DNA of 41,667 nucleotides, from assembly GCA_035687895.1 (NCBI GenBank), contig DASRUE010000054.1, positions 1 through 41,667 of the forward strand, in the 5' to 3' direction. This DNA is from JAERML01 sp035687895 (GTDB lineage: Bacteria; Bacteroidota; Ignavibacteria; UBA10030; UBA6906). The notes under the pieces are model-generated. The model ran no database searches. It saw only the letters and a program-made list of their open reading frames with translations, and was not told the origin of the DNA. How positions within the stretch are numbered: the first letter of the stretch is position 1; the number at the start of each line of letters is the position of its first letter. Below, one piece after another: positions 7,885 to 16,800 of the stretch. The position numbers were made by a program, and so were the translations under genes.

Positions 7885-8580
7885 ATGAAGAGCAGCAAGA
7901 GGTTCAAGTCAGTAGCAGGTAAGGTCGACCCGGCGAAGCAATATACAATAGATGATGCAGTCTCAATCGTGAAACAGGGGGCAACGGCGAAATTTGTTGA
8001 GGCTGTTGACATTTCGGTCCGTCTTGGGGTTGACCCCAAGAAAGCCGATCAGGCGGTCCGAGGGACGGTTTCCCTTCCCCATGGCATCGGTCGGGAGGTT
8101 CGGGTTCTTGTCCTCGCGAAGCCACCAAAGGACGAGGAAGCGAAAGCTGCCGGTGCGGACCATGCTGGTCTTGCCGATTACATTCAGAAAATTCAAGGTG
8201 GTTGGGCGGACATCGACGTCATTATCGCGACGCCGGATGTGATGGGCGAAGTTGGAAAGCTCGGGAAGGTGCTCGGTCCGCGAGGGTTGATGCCCAACCC
8301 CAAAAGTGGAACAGTCACGGCGGATGTAGCCAAGGCAGTCAAGGAAGTTAAAGCCGGCAAGATTGAATTCCGCGTCGACAAGGCCGGCATCCTCCATGCG
8401 ACAGTGGGCAAGGCAAATTTTGAGGGGAAGCAGCTCGCAGATAATATCCATGCATTCCTGAACACGGTCATACGACTGAAGCCAGCGTCGGCAAAGGGGA
8501 CGTATATCAAGAGTATCTCCCTTTCCAGCACTATGGGACCGGGCGTCAAGATCGACCGCAACCAGGTTGCAGCGCATTAA
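7885..8580 (+). CDS. rplA: Large ribosomal subunit protein uL1
   Basis: A 231-residue protein of usual length, with start ATG 7885 after AAGGA at 7872-7876. Family signatures include SLPHGIGREVRVLVLA, then VLGPRGLMPNPKSGTVT and the GKIEFRVDKAGILHATVGK region of the first domain. L1 forms the mobile stalk over the E site and is also a translational repressor of its own operon. The hairpin at 7827-7864 directly upstream is the likely operator. Confidence 0.97.
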   Translation: MKSSKRFKSVAGKVDPAKQYTIDDAVSIVKQGATAKFVEAVDISVRLGVDPKKADQAVRGTVSLPHGIGREVRVLVLAKPPKDEEAKAAGADHAGLADYIQKIQGGWADIDVIIATPDVMGEVGKLGKVLGPRGLMPNPKSGTVTADVAKAVKEVKAGKIEFRVDKAGILHATVGKANFEGKQLADNIHAFLNTVIRLKPASAKGTYIKSISLSSTMGPGVKIDRNQVAAH

Positions 8581-8622
8581 ACAGAAATTACGCACTCACA
8601 CTTAACATCGTTTTGCTTATTG

Positions 8623-8703
8623 CCTGGCACTCCGCGGAGAGAATCATACCGCAAGTGACCAGGGCTTCTCTCTAAGCACGACACTAATACCTACGCAAGT
8701 AGG
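8623..8703 (+). promoter_or_regulatory. Candidate L10-type leader RNA upstream of rplJ
   Basis: CCTGGCACT (8623-8631) pairs with AGTG-A-CCAGG (8654-8663) with one bulged A. The helix continues through GCGG (8634-8637)/CCGC (8649-8652) after a small internal loop. GAGAGAA (8637-8643), including loop bases, can also pair with TTCTCTC (8666-8672), giving a pseudoknot or a switch. A final hairpin CCTAC-GCAA-GTAGG (8690-8703) abuts the GGAGG ribosome binding site. In many bacteria L10 with L7/L12 represses rplJ through a leader at this place. The exact consensus was not tested. Confidence 0.5.
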
Positions 8704-8711
8704 GAGGAACA

Positions 8712-9233
8712 ATGAAACGCTCAGAAAAAGAACAGATCGTTGCTGAGGTCACTGAGGTTGTCGGCCGGGCGCAGGGGATGTTTTTTACTGACTTTGGAGG
8801 TCTGACCGTAGAACAGGCGACTGAATTGCGTCGGGAGTTCCGGAAGTCAGGCGTGGACTACAGGGTCGTGAAGAACACGTTGATCCGAAAGGCGCTGGAA
8901 AGCGTCACCGGGTATGATAAGGTGTACGACAAGCTCGTCGGGCCAACCGGTGTTGCGTTTGCGTTCAATGATCCCGTTGTGCCTGCAAAAATCATCCAGA
9001 AATTCAGTGAGAAGCATAGCAAACTCTCGTTGAAGGTCTGCGTGCTCGACAAGGAGGTATACGATGGTGCGCGGCTCGCTGAATTGGCAAAGCTCCCATC
9101 GCGCAAGGAAATGATGGCAAGTATTCTTGGCAGCATCCAGTCACCACTTACAGGTGTGCCAACGGTAATCAATGCCGTACTTCGGGATCTTGTCAGCGTC
9201 ATCGGAGAAATCGAAAAAAAGAAGGCAGCCTGA
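8712..9233 (+). CDS. rplJ: Large ribosomal subunit protein uL10
   Basis: A 173-residue protein of normal length. Start ATG 8712 has a perfect ribosome binding site AGGGAGG at 8701-8707. The globular N-terminal part has FTDFGGLTVEQATELRREFR and YRVVKNTLIRKAL, which bind 23S rRNA at the stalk base. The C-terminal helix is where L7/L12 dimers attach. The long structured leader before it (8581-8711) suggests feedback control by the L10-L12 complex. Confidence 0.97.
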   Translation: MKRSEKEQIVAEVTEVVGRAQGMFFTDFGGLTVEQATELRREFRKSGVDYRVVKNTLIRKALESVTGYDKVYDKLVGPTGVAFAFNDPVVPAKIIQKFSEKHSKLSLKVCVLDKEVYDGARLAELAKLPSRKEMMASILGSIQSPLTGVPTVINAVLRDLVSVIGEIEKKKAA

Positions 9234-9236
9234 TCG

Positions 9237-9257
9237 CCGGTTTCTTGAAAGAACCGG
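9237..9257 (+). promoter_or_regulatory. Hairpin in the rplJ-rplL spacer
   Basis: CCGGTT (9237-9242) pairs with AACCGG (9252-9257) just after the rplJ stop. An AT-rich stretch and AAGGAG precede rplL. There is no U-tract, so it is not a terminator. It may protect or process the mRNA where rplL must be made in excess over rplJ; that role is inference. Confidence 0.35.
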
Positions 9258-9294
9258 GAACCAAGAATTGTTTATATACATAAGGAGAAACATC

Positions 9295-9675
9295 ATGTCG
9301 GCAGTAGTTGAAATTGTAGAGAAGATTGAAAAACTCACGCTCCTCGAGGCGGTCGAGTTGAAGAAGGCACTGGAAGACAAATTTGGCGTTACTGCCGCAG
9401 CACCGGTGATGATGGGCGGTATGATGCCGGCGGCGGGTGGAGCGGCTCCTGCAACGGAAGAGAAGACCGAGTTTACGGTGTTGCTGAAGGAAACCGGAGC
9501 ACAGAAAATCAACGTCATCAAGGTCGTCCGCGCAGCAACTGGCCTCGGCTTGAAAGAGGCAAAGGATCTCGTGGACGGCGCCCCGAAGCCTGTCAAAGAG
9601 GGCGTGTCGAAGGACGATGCAGAGAAGTTGAAGAAGGAATTGGAAGAAGCCGGAGCGAAAGTAGAACTGAAGTAA
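9295..9675 (+). CDS. rplL: Large ribosomal subunit protein bL12 (L7/L12)
   Basis: A 126-residue acidic protein. Start ATG 9295 follows AAGGAG at 9282-9287; the frame is open upstream into the rplJ tail but that part does not belong. The N-terminal dimerisation helix (about residues 1-35) leads to an Ala/Gly/Met-rich hinge (about 36-58, with MMGGMMPAAGG). The C-terminal factor-binding domain follows, with INVIKVVRAATGLGLKEAK. Several dimers sit on L10 and recruit elongation factors. Confidence 0.97.
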   Translation: MSAVVEIVEKIEKLTLLEAVELKKALEDKFGVTAAAPVMMGGMMPAAGGAAPATEEKTEFTVLLKETGAQKINVIKVVRAATGLGLKEAKDLVDGAPKPVKEGVSKDDAEKLKKELEEAGAKVELK

Positions 9676-9782
9676 TTTCGGCAGCCGTCGTTGCTCATGA
9701 CGAGACGACGATTTGATTCCAAAACTTTTTCAATCCACTGACATCGGAAAATTGTGGACCCTTTCGTTCCATCCCTGTAAGA

Positions 9783-9842
9783 CCAGCCGATAACGGGGTA
9801 TTCTATTAGAATTCCCGTTATCGGCTGGCTGTTTTATTGTTT
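9783..9842 (+). terminator. Strong terminator/attenuator between rplL and rpoB
   Basis: CCAGCCGATAACGGG (9783-9797) pairs perfectly with CCCGTTATCGGCTGG (9814-9828), a 15-bp stem. A second 5-bp stem ATTCT/AGAAT is nested in the loop. GTTTTATTGTTT follows at 9831-9842. This has intrinsic-terminator form. Since rpoB follows without an obvious own promoter, partial read-through (attenuation), as known at the same junction in enterobacteria, is the likely use. The rest of the 314-nt gap shows only a hairpin around ATCTCT-TCCG-AGAGAT near 9931-9946. Confidence 0.85.
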
Positions 9843-9989
9843 AGTATGACTGGGGGTGAGGGGCAGGATTGATTCCCGTTATCATTATTCCTCGTTTGCA
9901 GTGGAAGTAGCAGCATGAGTTGAGAGGCCATCTCTTCCGAGAGATTGGGGTGGACGCATTTTCATTATTTATTGTAAGGAGTGGGGCTC

Positions 9990-12900
9990 TTGAAGAACCA
10001 ATCCAATGGTCGTATCACTTTCGGTCGCATCCCCGAGATTATTGACGCGCCGGATCTGTTGAATATCCAACTCGAGTCATGGGACAGCTTTCTCCAGCGC
10101 GATACCAGCCCGTCGCGGAGGAAAAACCGAGGCCTTCAAGCTGTGTTCAAAATGAACTTTCCCATCACTGATGCGCGCGAGAACTTCCTCCTCGAGTTCG
10201 TTGAGTATTACGTTGAGAAGGAAAAGTACAGTGTGCCTGAGTGCGAGGAACGCGGGCTGACGTATGCCGTTCCGTTGAAAGCGAAGCTTCGCCTGTCGCA
10301 GAAGTCAGAAGACGGCAAGGCATATGTCAACACGATCGAACAGGATGTTTATCTCGGCAACCTTCCGACAATGACGCACCGGGGAACGTTCATCATCAAC
10401 GGCGCCGAGCGTGTGGTGGTGAGCCAGTTGCACCGGTCGCCGGGCGTTTTCTTCAGTGAATCGATTCACCCCAACGGAACGCCCATTTTTTCGGCACGCA
10501 TCATTCCATTCCGTGGGTCATGGGTTGAGTTCACGACTGACATCAACAACATCATGTACGCGTACATTGACAGGAAAAAGAAATTCCCGGTTACGACCCT
10601 GTTGCGCGCGTTGGGATATTCTTCCGATGATGAGATCCTGGAGCTCTTCAATCTTGTTGAGGAGGTCGATGTCAATAAGGTCGACTTGAAGGACTATGAA
10701 GGTCGGGTCATTTGCAGTGATGTGGTGGACAAGAAGACTGGCGAGATCTTCATCAGCAAGGATGCAACGCTGAACGAAGAACATATTAAGCGGATCAAGA
10801 AGACAGGTGTCAAGAAGATCCGTTTCCTCCGCCCCACAGGCAACGAAACTTCCGTCATCGCCAATACGATTTCAAAGGACGCTTCACGCTCCGAAGAGGA
10901 CGCTCTCGGTGCCATTTACCGTCAGCTTCGGTCGGGTGATGCGCCGGACCTGGATACTGCAAAGACCCTCATCGACCGTCTCTTCTTCAACGAAAAGAGG
11001 TATGATCTCGGCGATGTCGGTCGCTACCGCATCAACAGCAAGCTGAACCTGAGTGTCCCGGTCAGCACCACCACCCTGACAAAGCAGGATATCGTTGCCA
11101 TCATCAACTACCTTATCGAGCTCCAACAGGGGAAACGGGCAGTTGATGACATCGATCATCTTGGCAACCGTCGTGTGAGGACCGTCGGTGAGCAGATCGC
11201 CCAACAGTTCAACATTGGGCTTGCCCGTATGGCGCGTACCATCCGTGAAAGGATGAACATTCGCGATAATGAGAACATGACACCGCAGGACCTTGTGAAT
11301 GCGCGAACGATAAGCAGTGTCATAAACGCATTCTTCGGAACGAACCCGCTCTCGCAGTTTATGGATCAGACAAACCCACTGGCTGAACTGACGAACAAGC
11401 GCCGCATGTCTGCACTCGGTCCTGGTGGTTTAACCCGTGAACGAGCGGGGTTCGAAGTCCGCGACGTACACTACACCCATTACGGTCGCCTTTGCCCGAT
11501 CGAGACGCCGGAAGGTCCGAACATCGGTTTGATTTCATCTCTTTGTATCCATGCCCGCGTGAACGAATTCGGGTTCATAGAGACTCCGTACCGCAAGGTG
11601 AAAAATGGACGCGTCTCGGAAGAGATTGAATTCCTCAACGCAGAGCAGGAGGATACCTACACTATTGCCCAGGCCAACGCTCCCATTGACGGCCGTGGCA
11701 ACTTCCAGGGTGATCGTGTGAAGGCACGGTTTCAGGGTGACTTCCCGGTGGTCAAACCCGACGAGGTTCAGTACATGGATGTTGCCCCGAACCAGATCGT
11801 AAGTGCGGCAGCAGGGTTGATTCCTTTCCTTGAGCACGACGATGCGAACCGCGCCCTCATGGGATCGAACATGCAGCGTCAGTCCGTTCCTCTTCTCGTG
11901 CCTGAGGCACCGGTGGTGGGGACAGGCCTTGAGGAGAAGATCGCTCATGATTCGCGCACAGTCATCGTTGCCGAGCGAAACGGCAGTGTCGATTATGTAG
12001 ATGCCGATCGGATTGTCGTCCTGTATGATATTGACGAAAACAGTACGGAAGCCCTCATCTCTTTCGATGACAAGCGGCGTGTGGAATACAAACTGACAAA
12101 GTTCTTCCGCACCAACCAGGATACGTGTATTAACCAGAAGGCAATCGTCAAGCCGGGTGACAAGATTCGCAAGGGAGACGTGCTCGCCGATGGATCAGCA
12201 ACGCAAGGTGGAGAACTTGCCCTTGGCCGGAACGTGCTTGTGGCGTTCATGCCCTGGCATGGATACAACTTTGAAGACGCTATCATCATCAGCGAGCGCA
12301 TCGTCTCACAGGATGTCTTCACCTCAATCCATATCGAGGAGTTCGAACTTCAGGTCCGCGATACAAAGCGCGGTGAGGAAGAGCTTACTCGTGAAATACC
12401 GAACGTGAGCGAAGATGCTACCAAGGACCTTGATGAAAACGGTATCGTCCGTATCGGGGCCGAGGTTGTCGAGGGTGATATCCTGATCGGCAAGATTACA
12501 CCGAAGGGTGAATCTGATCCAACCCCGGAGGAAAAGCTTCTGAAGGCGATCTTTGGGGAAAAAGCGGGCGATGTGAAGGACGCGTCTCTGAAGGCCCCGC
12601 CGGGAATGAAGGGAGTCGTAATATCGACGAAGCTATTCAGCCGGAAGAAGAAGGATGCAGAGTCCAAGAAGGAAGACAAGCGGCGAACGGACGCATTAGA
12701 TCGTCAGCGGCGAAAGATGGTCGCTGAGCTGCGCGAGCGGTTGGCAAAGAAGCTCGATATAGTTCTTGCAGACGAAAAATCTGTAGGTGTGCGCGATACC
12801 GACGGCAATGTGGTCTTCCGGAGCGGGACGCAATTCAAGGTGGACACCTTCCAGACCTACGAGGAGATTGAGAAACTTGATTACTCCGTCGAGTGGGTGG

Positions 12901-13754
12901 AGGACAAGAAAAAGAACACCATAATCAACAAGATCTTTACAAACTACTTCGACCGCCTCAGCGGGATCGAGGAAGAATTCCGTCACGAGAAGAACAAAAT
13001 TCAGCTCGGCGATGAGCTCCCACCCGGCGTGGTTCAGCTGGCAAAGGTGTATGTGGCCAAGAAGCGAAAGCTCTCGGTTGGCGACAAGATGGCCGGGCGC
13101 CACGGCAATAAGGGTGTGGTGTCTCGTATCGTGCCGGCTGCGGATATGCCTTTCCTGCCCGATGGAACGCCGGTGGACATCGTGCTCAATCCTCTCGGCG
13201 TACCTTCCCGAATGAACCTCGGCCAGCTTTACGAAACCGCTCTTGGCTGGGCAGCAAAGGCGCTTGGCGTCACGTATGCTTCCCCAATTTTCGATGGGGC
13301 GACGTGGGAGGACGTAAAAGCGGAGTTGAAGAAGGCTGGATTGAACGAGAGCTCGAGGTCAGTGTTGTATGATGGCCGTACCGGCGAGAAGTTCGACCAG
13401 GAAGTGACCGTCGGGTACATATATATGCTCAAGCTCTCGCACCTCGTCGATGACAAGATCCATGCACGGTCGATTGGTCCGTATTCCTTGATCACGCAAC
13501 AGCCCTTGGGTGGCAAAGCCCAGTTCGGCGGTCAACGTTTCGGTGAGATGGAAGTATGGGCGCTGGAAGGCTACGGCGCGGCGCACGTCCTTCAGGAGAT
13601 GTTGACTGTAAAGAGTGACGATGTTGCGGGGCGCGCAAAGGTATACGAAGCAGTTGTCAAGGGAGAGAATCTTCCCGAGTCGAACATCCCGGAATCGTTC
13701 AACGTGCTTATCCGTGAATTGATGGGACTCGGTCTCAACGTGAAACTCGACTGA
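9990..13754 (+). CDS. rpoB: DNA-directed RNA polymerase subunit beta
   Basis: A 1254-residue protein in the FCB-group size range. I prefer TTG 9990 as start because AAGGAG at 9976-9981 is 8 nt upstream of it. The in-frame GTG at 9981 overlaps that site and would add three residues. Conserved blocks include the rifampicin region (about residues 452-475, LSQFMDQTNPLAELTNKRR), the segment GRLCPIETPEGPNIGLI, and GDKMAGRHGNKGVVS near residue 1031. The last belongs to the active-site wall that holds the nascent RNA with beta prime. Residue N469 (codon 11394-11396) stands where most bacteria have the histidine numbered 526 in E. coli. Confidence 0.97.
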   Translation: MKNQSNGRITFGRIPEIIDAPDLLNIQLESWDSFLQRDTSPSRRKNRGLQAVFKMNFPITDARENFLLEFVEYYVEKEKYSVPECEERGLTYAVPLKAKLRLSQKSEDGKAYVNTIEQDVYLGNLPTMTHRGTFIINGAERVVVSQLHRSPGVFFSESIHPNGTPIFSARIIPFRGSWVEFTTDINNIMYAYIDRKKKFPVTTLLRALGYSSDDEILELFNLVEEVDVNKVDLKDYEGRVICSDVVDKKTGEIFISKDATLNEEHIKRIKKTGVKKIRFLRPTGNETSVIANTISKDASRSEEDALGAIYRQLRSGDAPDLDTAKTLIDRLFFNEKRYDLGDVGRYRINSKLNLSVPVSTTTLTKQDIVAIINYLIELQQGKRAVDDIDHLGNRRVRTVGEQIAQQFNIGLARMARTIRERMNIRDNENMTPQDLVNARTISSVINAFFGTNPLSQFMDQTNPLAELTNKRRMSALGPGGLTRERAGFEVRDVHYTHYGRLCPIETPEGPNIGLISSLCIHARVNEFGFIETPYRKVKNGRVSEEIEFLNAEQEDTYTIAQANAPIDGRGNFQGDRVKARFQGDFPVVKPDEVQYMDVAPNQIVSAAAGLIPFLEHDDANRALMGSNMQRQSVPLLVPEAPVVGTGLEEKIAHDSRTVIVAERNGSVDYVDADRIVVLYDIDENSTEALISFDDKRRVEYKLTKFFRTNQDTCINQKAIVKPGDKIRKGDVLADGSATQGGELALGRNVLVAFMPWHGYNFEDAIIISERIVSQDVFTSIHIEEFELQVRDTKRGEEELTREIPNVSEDATKDLDENGIVRIGAEVVEGDILIGKITPKGESDPTPEEKLLKAIFGEKAGDVKDASLKAPPGMKGVVISTKLFSRKKKDAESKKEDKRRTDALDRQRRKMVAELRERLAKKLDIVLADEKSVGVRDTDGNVVFRSGTQFKVDTFQTYEEIEKLDYSVEWVEDKKKNTIINKIFTNYFDRLSGIEEEFRHEKNKIQLGDELPPGVVQLAKVYVAKKRKLSVGDKMAGRHGNKGVVSRIVPAADMPFLPDGTPVDIVLNPLGVPSRMNLGQLYETALGWAAKALGVTYASPIFDGATWEDVKAELKKAGLNESSRSVLYDGRTGEKFDQEVTVGYIYMLKLSHLVDDKIHARSIGPYSLITQQPLGGKAQFGGQRFGEMEVWALEGYGAAHVLQEMLTVKSDDVAGRAKVYEAVVKGENLPESNIPESFNVLIRELMGLGLNVKLD

Positions 13755-13826
13755 CATCAAGATTACCCCTTCCGAGGATGGGAGGGTGAAGGTTCATCGT
13801 GCATGCCTGCCGGTGAATCGGTTCGA

Positions 13827-13840
13827 CCCGCCACAGCGGG
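13827..13840 (+). other. Small hairpin in the rpoB-rpoC spacer
   Basis: CCCGC (13827-13831) pairs with GCGGG (13836-13840) around a CACA loop, within the 120-nt gap between rpoB and rpoC. There is no U-tract, so it is not a terminator. A processing or spacing role is possible; function unknown. Confidence 0.25.
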
Positions 13841-13874
13841 ACTTACACAGGACATTTTTGGTTGGAGGAAGACA

Positions 13875-16800
13875 ATGGCATTTATGCATCAGGACAGGGA
13901 AGCCAAGAAGAACTTCACAAAGATCACCATCAGCCTCGCCTCGTCCGATATGATCTTGCAGCGATCGCACGGAGAAGTGACGAAGCCGGAAACGATCAAC
14001 TACCGATCCTTCCGACCGGAGAAGGACGGTCTTTTCTGTGAGAAGATCTTCGGGCCAGTGAGGGATTGGGAATGCCATTGCGGGAAATACAAACGCATCC
14101 GGTATCGGGGGATCATCTGCGACCGTTGCGGCGTGGAAGTTACTCAGAAGAGTGTTCGCCGCGAACGGATGGGTCACATCGCCCTTGCCGTGCCGATCGT
14201 TCACATCTGGTATTTTCGTTCTCTTCCATCAAAGATCGGCTACATTCTAGGGTTGACCTCGAAAGACCTCGAAAAGATCATCTACTATGAGTCATACGTC
14301 GTCATCAATCCTGGGACGACCGGATTACAGAGAAAGGATCTCATTTCAGAAGAGCAGTATTATGAGATTCTTGCCACCCTTCCCGAGAACAATGATGATC
14401 TTGAGCCAACCGATAAAAGGAGATTCGTTTCCAAAATCGGCGGCGAGGCCATCAAGGATCTCCTGAAGCAAGTGGATGTTGCTGTGCTCGCTGCCGAGTT
14501 GCGTGCGCAAATTTTGGAAGAAACATCAGCCCAGAAGAAACAGGAAGCACTGAAGCGTCTCCGGGTTGTGGAAGCATTCCGCGAACGTGAAGGTGGACCG
14601 TTGAACCGGCCCGAGTGGATGGTGCTCGACATCATTCCTGTGATTCCGCCCGAGCTTCGGCCTCTCGTTCCTTTGGAGGGTGGACGCTTCGCAACGTCGG
14701 ACCTGAACGACCTGTATCGTCGCGTTATCATTCGCAACAATCGTCTCAAGAGATTGATTGACATCAAGGCGCCGGATGTGATCTTGCGGAACGAGAAACG
14801 AATGTTGCAGGAGGCGGTGGATTCCCTCTTTGATAATTCGCGTCGGGTGAACGCCGTTCGGAGTGACAACAACCGGGCTCTGAAATCATTATCCGATATG
14901 TTGAAGGGGAAACAGGGACGGTTTCGTCAGAACCTTTTGGGCAAACGCGTTGACTACTCGGGCCGTTCCGTGATCGTCGTTGGTCCGGAGTTGAAGCTGC
15001 ACGAGTGCGGTCTTCCGAAGGACATGGCGGTCGAGCTCTTCAAACCATTTATCATTCGCAAGCTAATCGAGCGCGGAATTGTGAAAACGGTGAAGAGTGC
15101 GAAGAAGATGGTCGACAAGAAGGGCTCGGACGTGTGGGAGATCCTTGAGAATATTATCGATGGGCATCCGGTGTTGCTCAATCGTGCACCGACGCTTCAC
15201 CGCCTTGGGATCCAGGCGTTCCAACCTGTGCTGGTGGAGGGAAAGGCGATCCGGATTCACCCCATGGTCTGCACCGCATTCAATGCGGACTTTGATGGCG
15301 ACCAAATGGCGGTTCACGTGCCGCTGTCGTTTGACGCTCAGCTTGAGGCGCGCATCCTGATGCTCTCAAGTCATAACATCCTTTCACCTGCAAGTGGTGC
15401 CCCGATAGTGACACCAACGCAGGATCAAGTGCTCGGCTGCTACTATTTGACCAAGTCGAAGGCAGGTGATGTTGGAGAAGGTCTCCTGTTCTCGTCACCG
15501 GAGGAAGTGATCATAGCGCACAACTATGGCAAGGTCGGGCTCCACGCCCGGATCAAAGTCCGGATCGGCGGCAAAATGGTCGAAACGACGTCGGGGCGTG
15601 TCCTCTTCAATCAGATCGTCCCAAAGGAGATCGGGTTCATCAATGAGCTGCTGAACAAGAAGAGACTTGTGCAAATTATTGCCAACTCATTCCGAAAAGT
15701 AGGTAACCTGAAAACCGCCGAATTTCTGGATGCACTTAAGGAAACCGGGTTCCGCTATGCAACTGCCGGTGGTTTATCCGTGAGCCTCGATGATGTGACA
15801 ATCCCGAAGGAAAAGGAAGAGATCATCAACCGTGCACAAAAGAATGTGGATGAAGTTTACAGCCAGTACACCCGTGGCTTCATCACCAACGGAGAACGAT
15901 ATAACAAGGTGATCGATATCTGGACCCGCGCGACGACGCGTGTAGCAGAGAAGCTCTTTGAATCCCTGCAACATGGCAAGGCTGGGTTTAACTCACTCTA
16001 TATGATGGTTGACTCCGGCGCACGAGGTTCGAAAGAGCAGGTCAGACAGCTTGCCGGCATGCGTGGTCTCATGGCTAAGCCCCAAAAGAGTCTTTCCGGA
16101 GCTACCGGCGAGCTCATTGAAAACCCGATCATTGCCAACTTCCGTGAAGGTCTCTCGATTCTTGAGTACTTCATCTCCACCCACGGTGCGCGCAAGGGTC
16201 TTGCCGATACAGCGCTGAAGACTGCCGATGCGGGATACTTGACCCGTCGGCTCGTAGATGTCGCCCAGGATGCCATCATTTCGATGGAGGACTGCGGCAC
16301 CATCCGAGGCGTTGTGACGGGCGCGCTCAAGGAGGGCGAAGATGTCAAGGAGCCTCTCTCCGAGCGCATTCTTGGGCGTGTGGCAGTGCATGATGTGATT
16401 GACCCGATGAGTGGCGACGTGATAGTTGCGGCTGGTGAGTTGATAGATGAGGAAACGGCAAACCGCATCGCAGAGACGTCGATTGAAACGGTAGAGATTC
16501 GCTCTGTGCTTACATGCGAGGCGAAACGAGGCATCTGTGCCCTGTGCTATGGACGCAACCTGACCACCGGGAGGATTATCCAGCCCGGAGAAACCGTCGG
16601 CATCATCGCAGCCCAGTCCATTGGTGAGCCGGGTACGCAGCTCACACTACGAACATTCCACACTGGTGGTACGGCGAGCCTCATCGCGTCTCAGTCGCAG
16701 GTTCCCTCCAAGTTCGATGGGAAGCTGGAGTACGAAGGCATTAAGTCGATCGAGGTTCCTGATGATGATGGATCCAAGATCATCGTGGCAGGGCGCAGCG

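Noticed and set aside
13803..13874. N-terminal extension of RpoC
   Set aside because: In-frame but unlike the family, containing a hairpin and without a binding site. ATG 13875 has GGAGGAAG.
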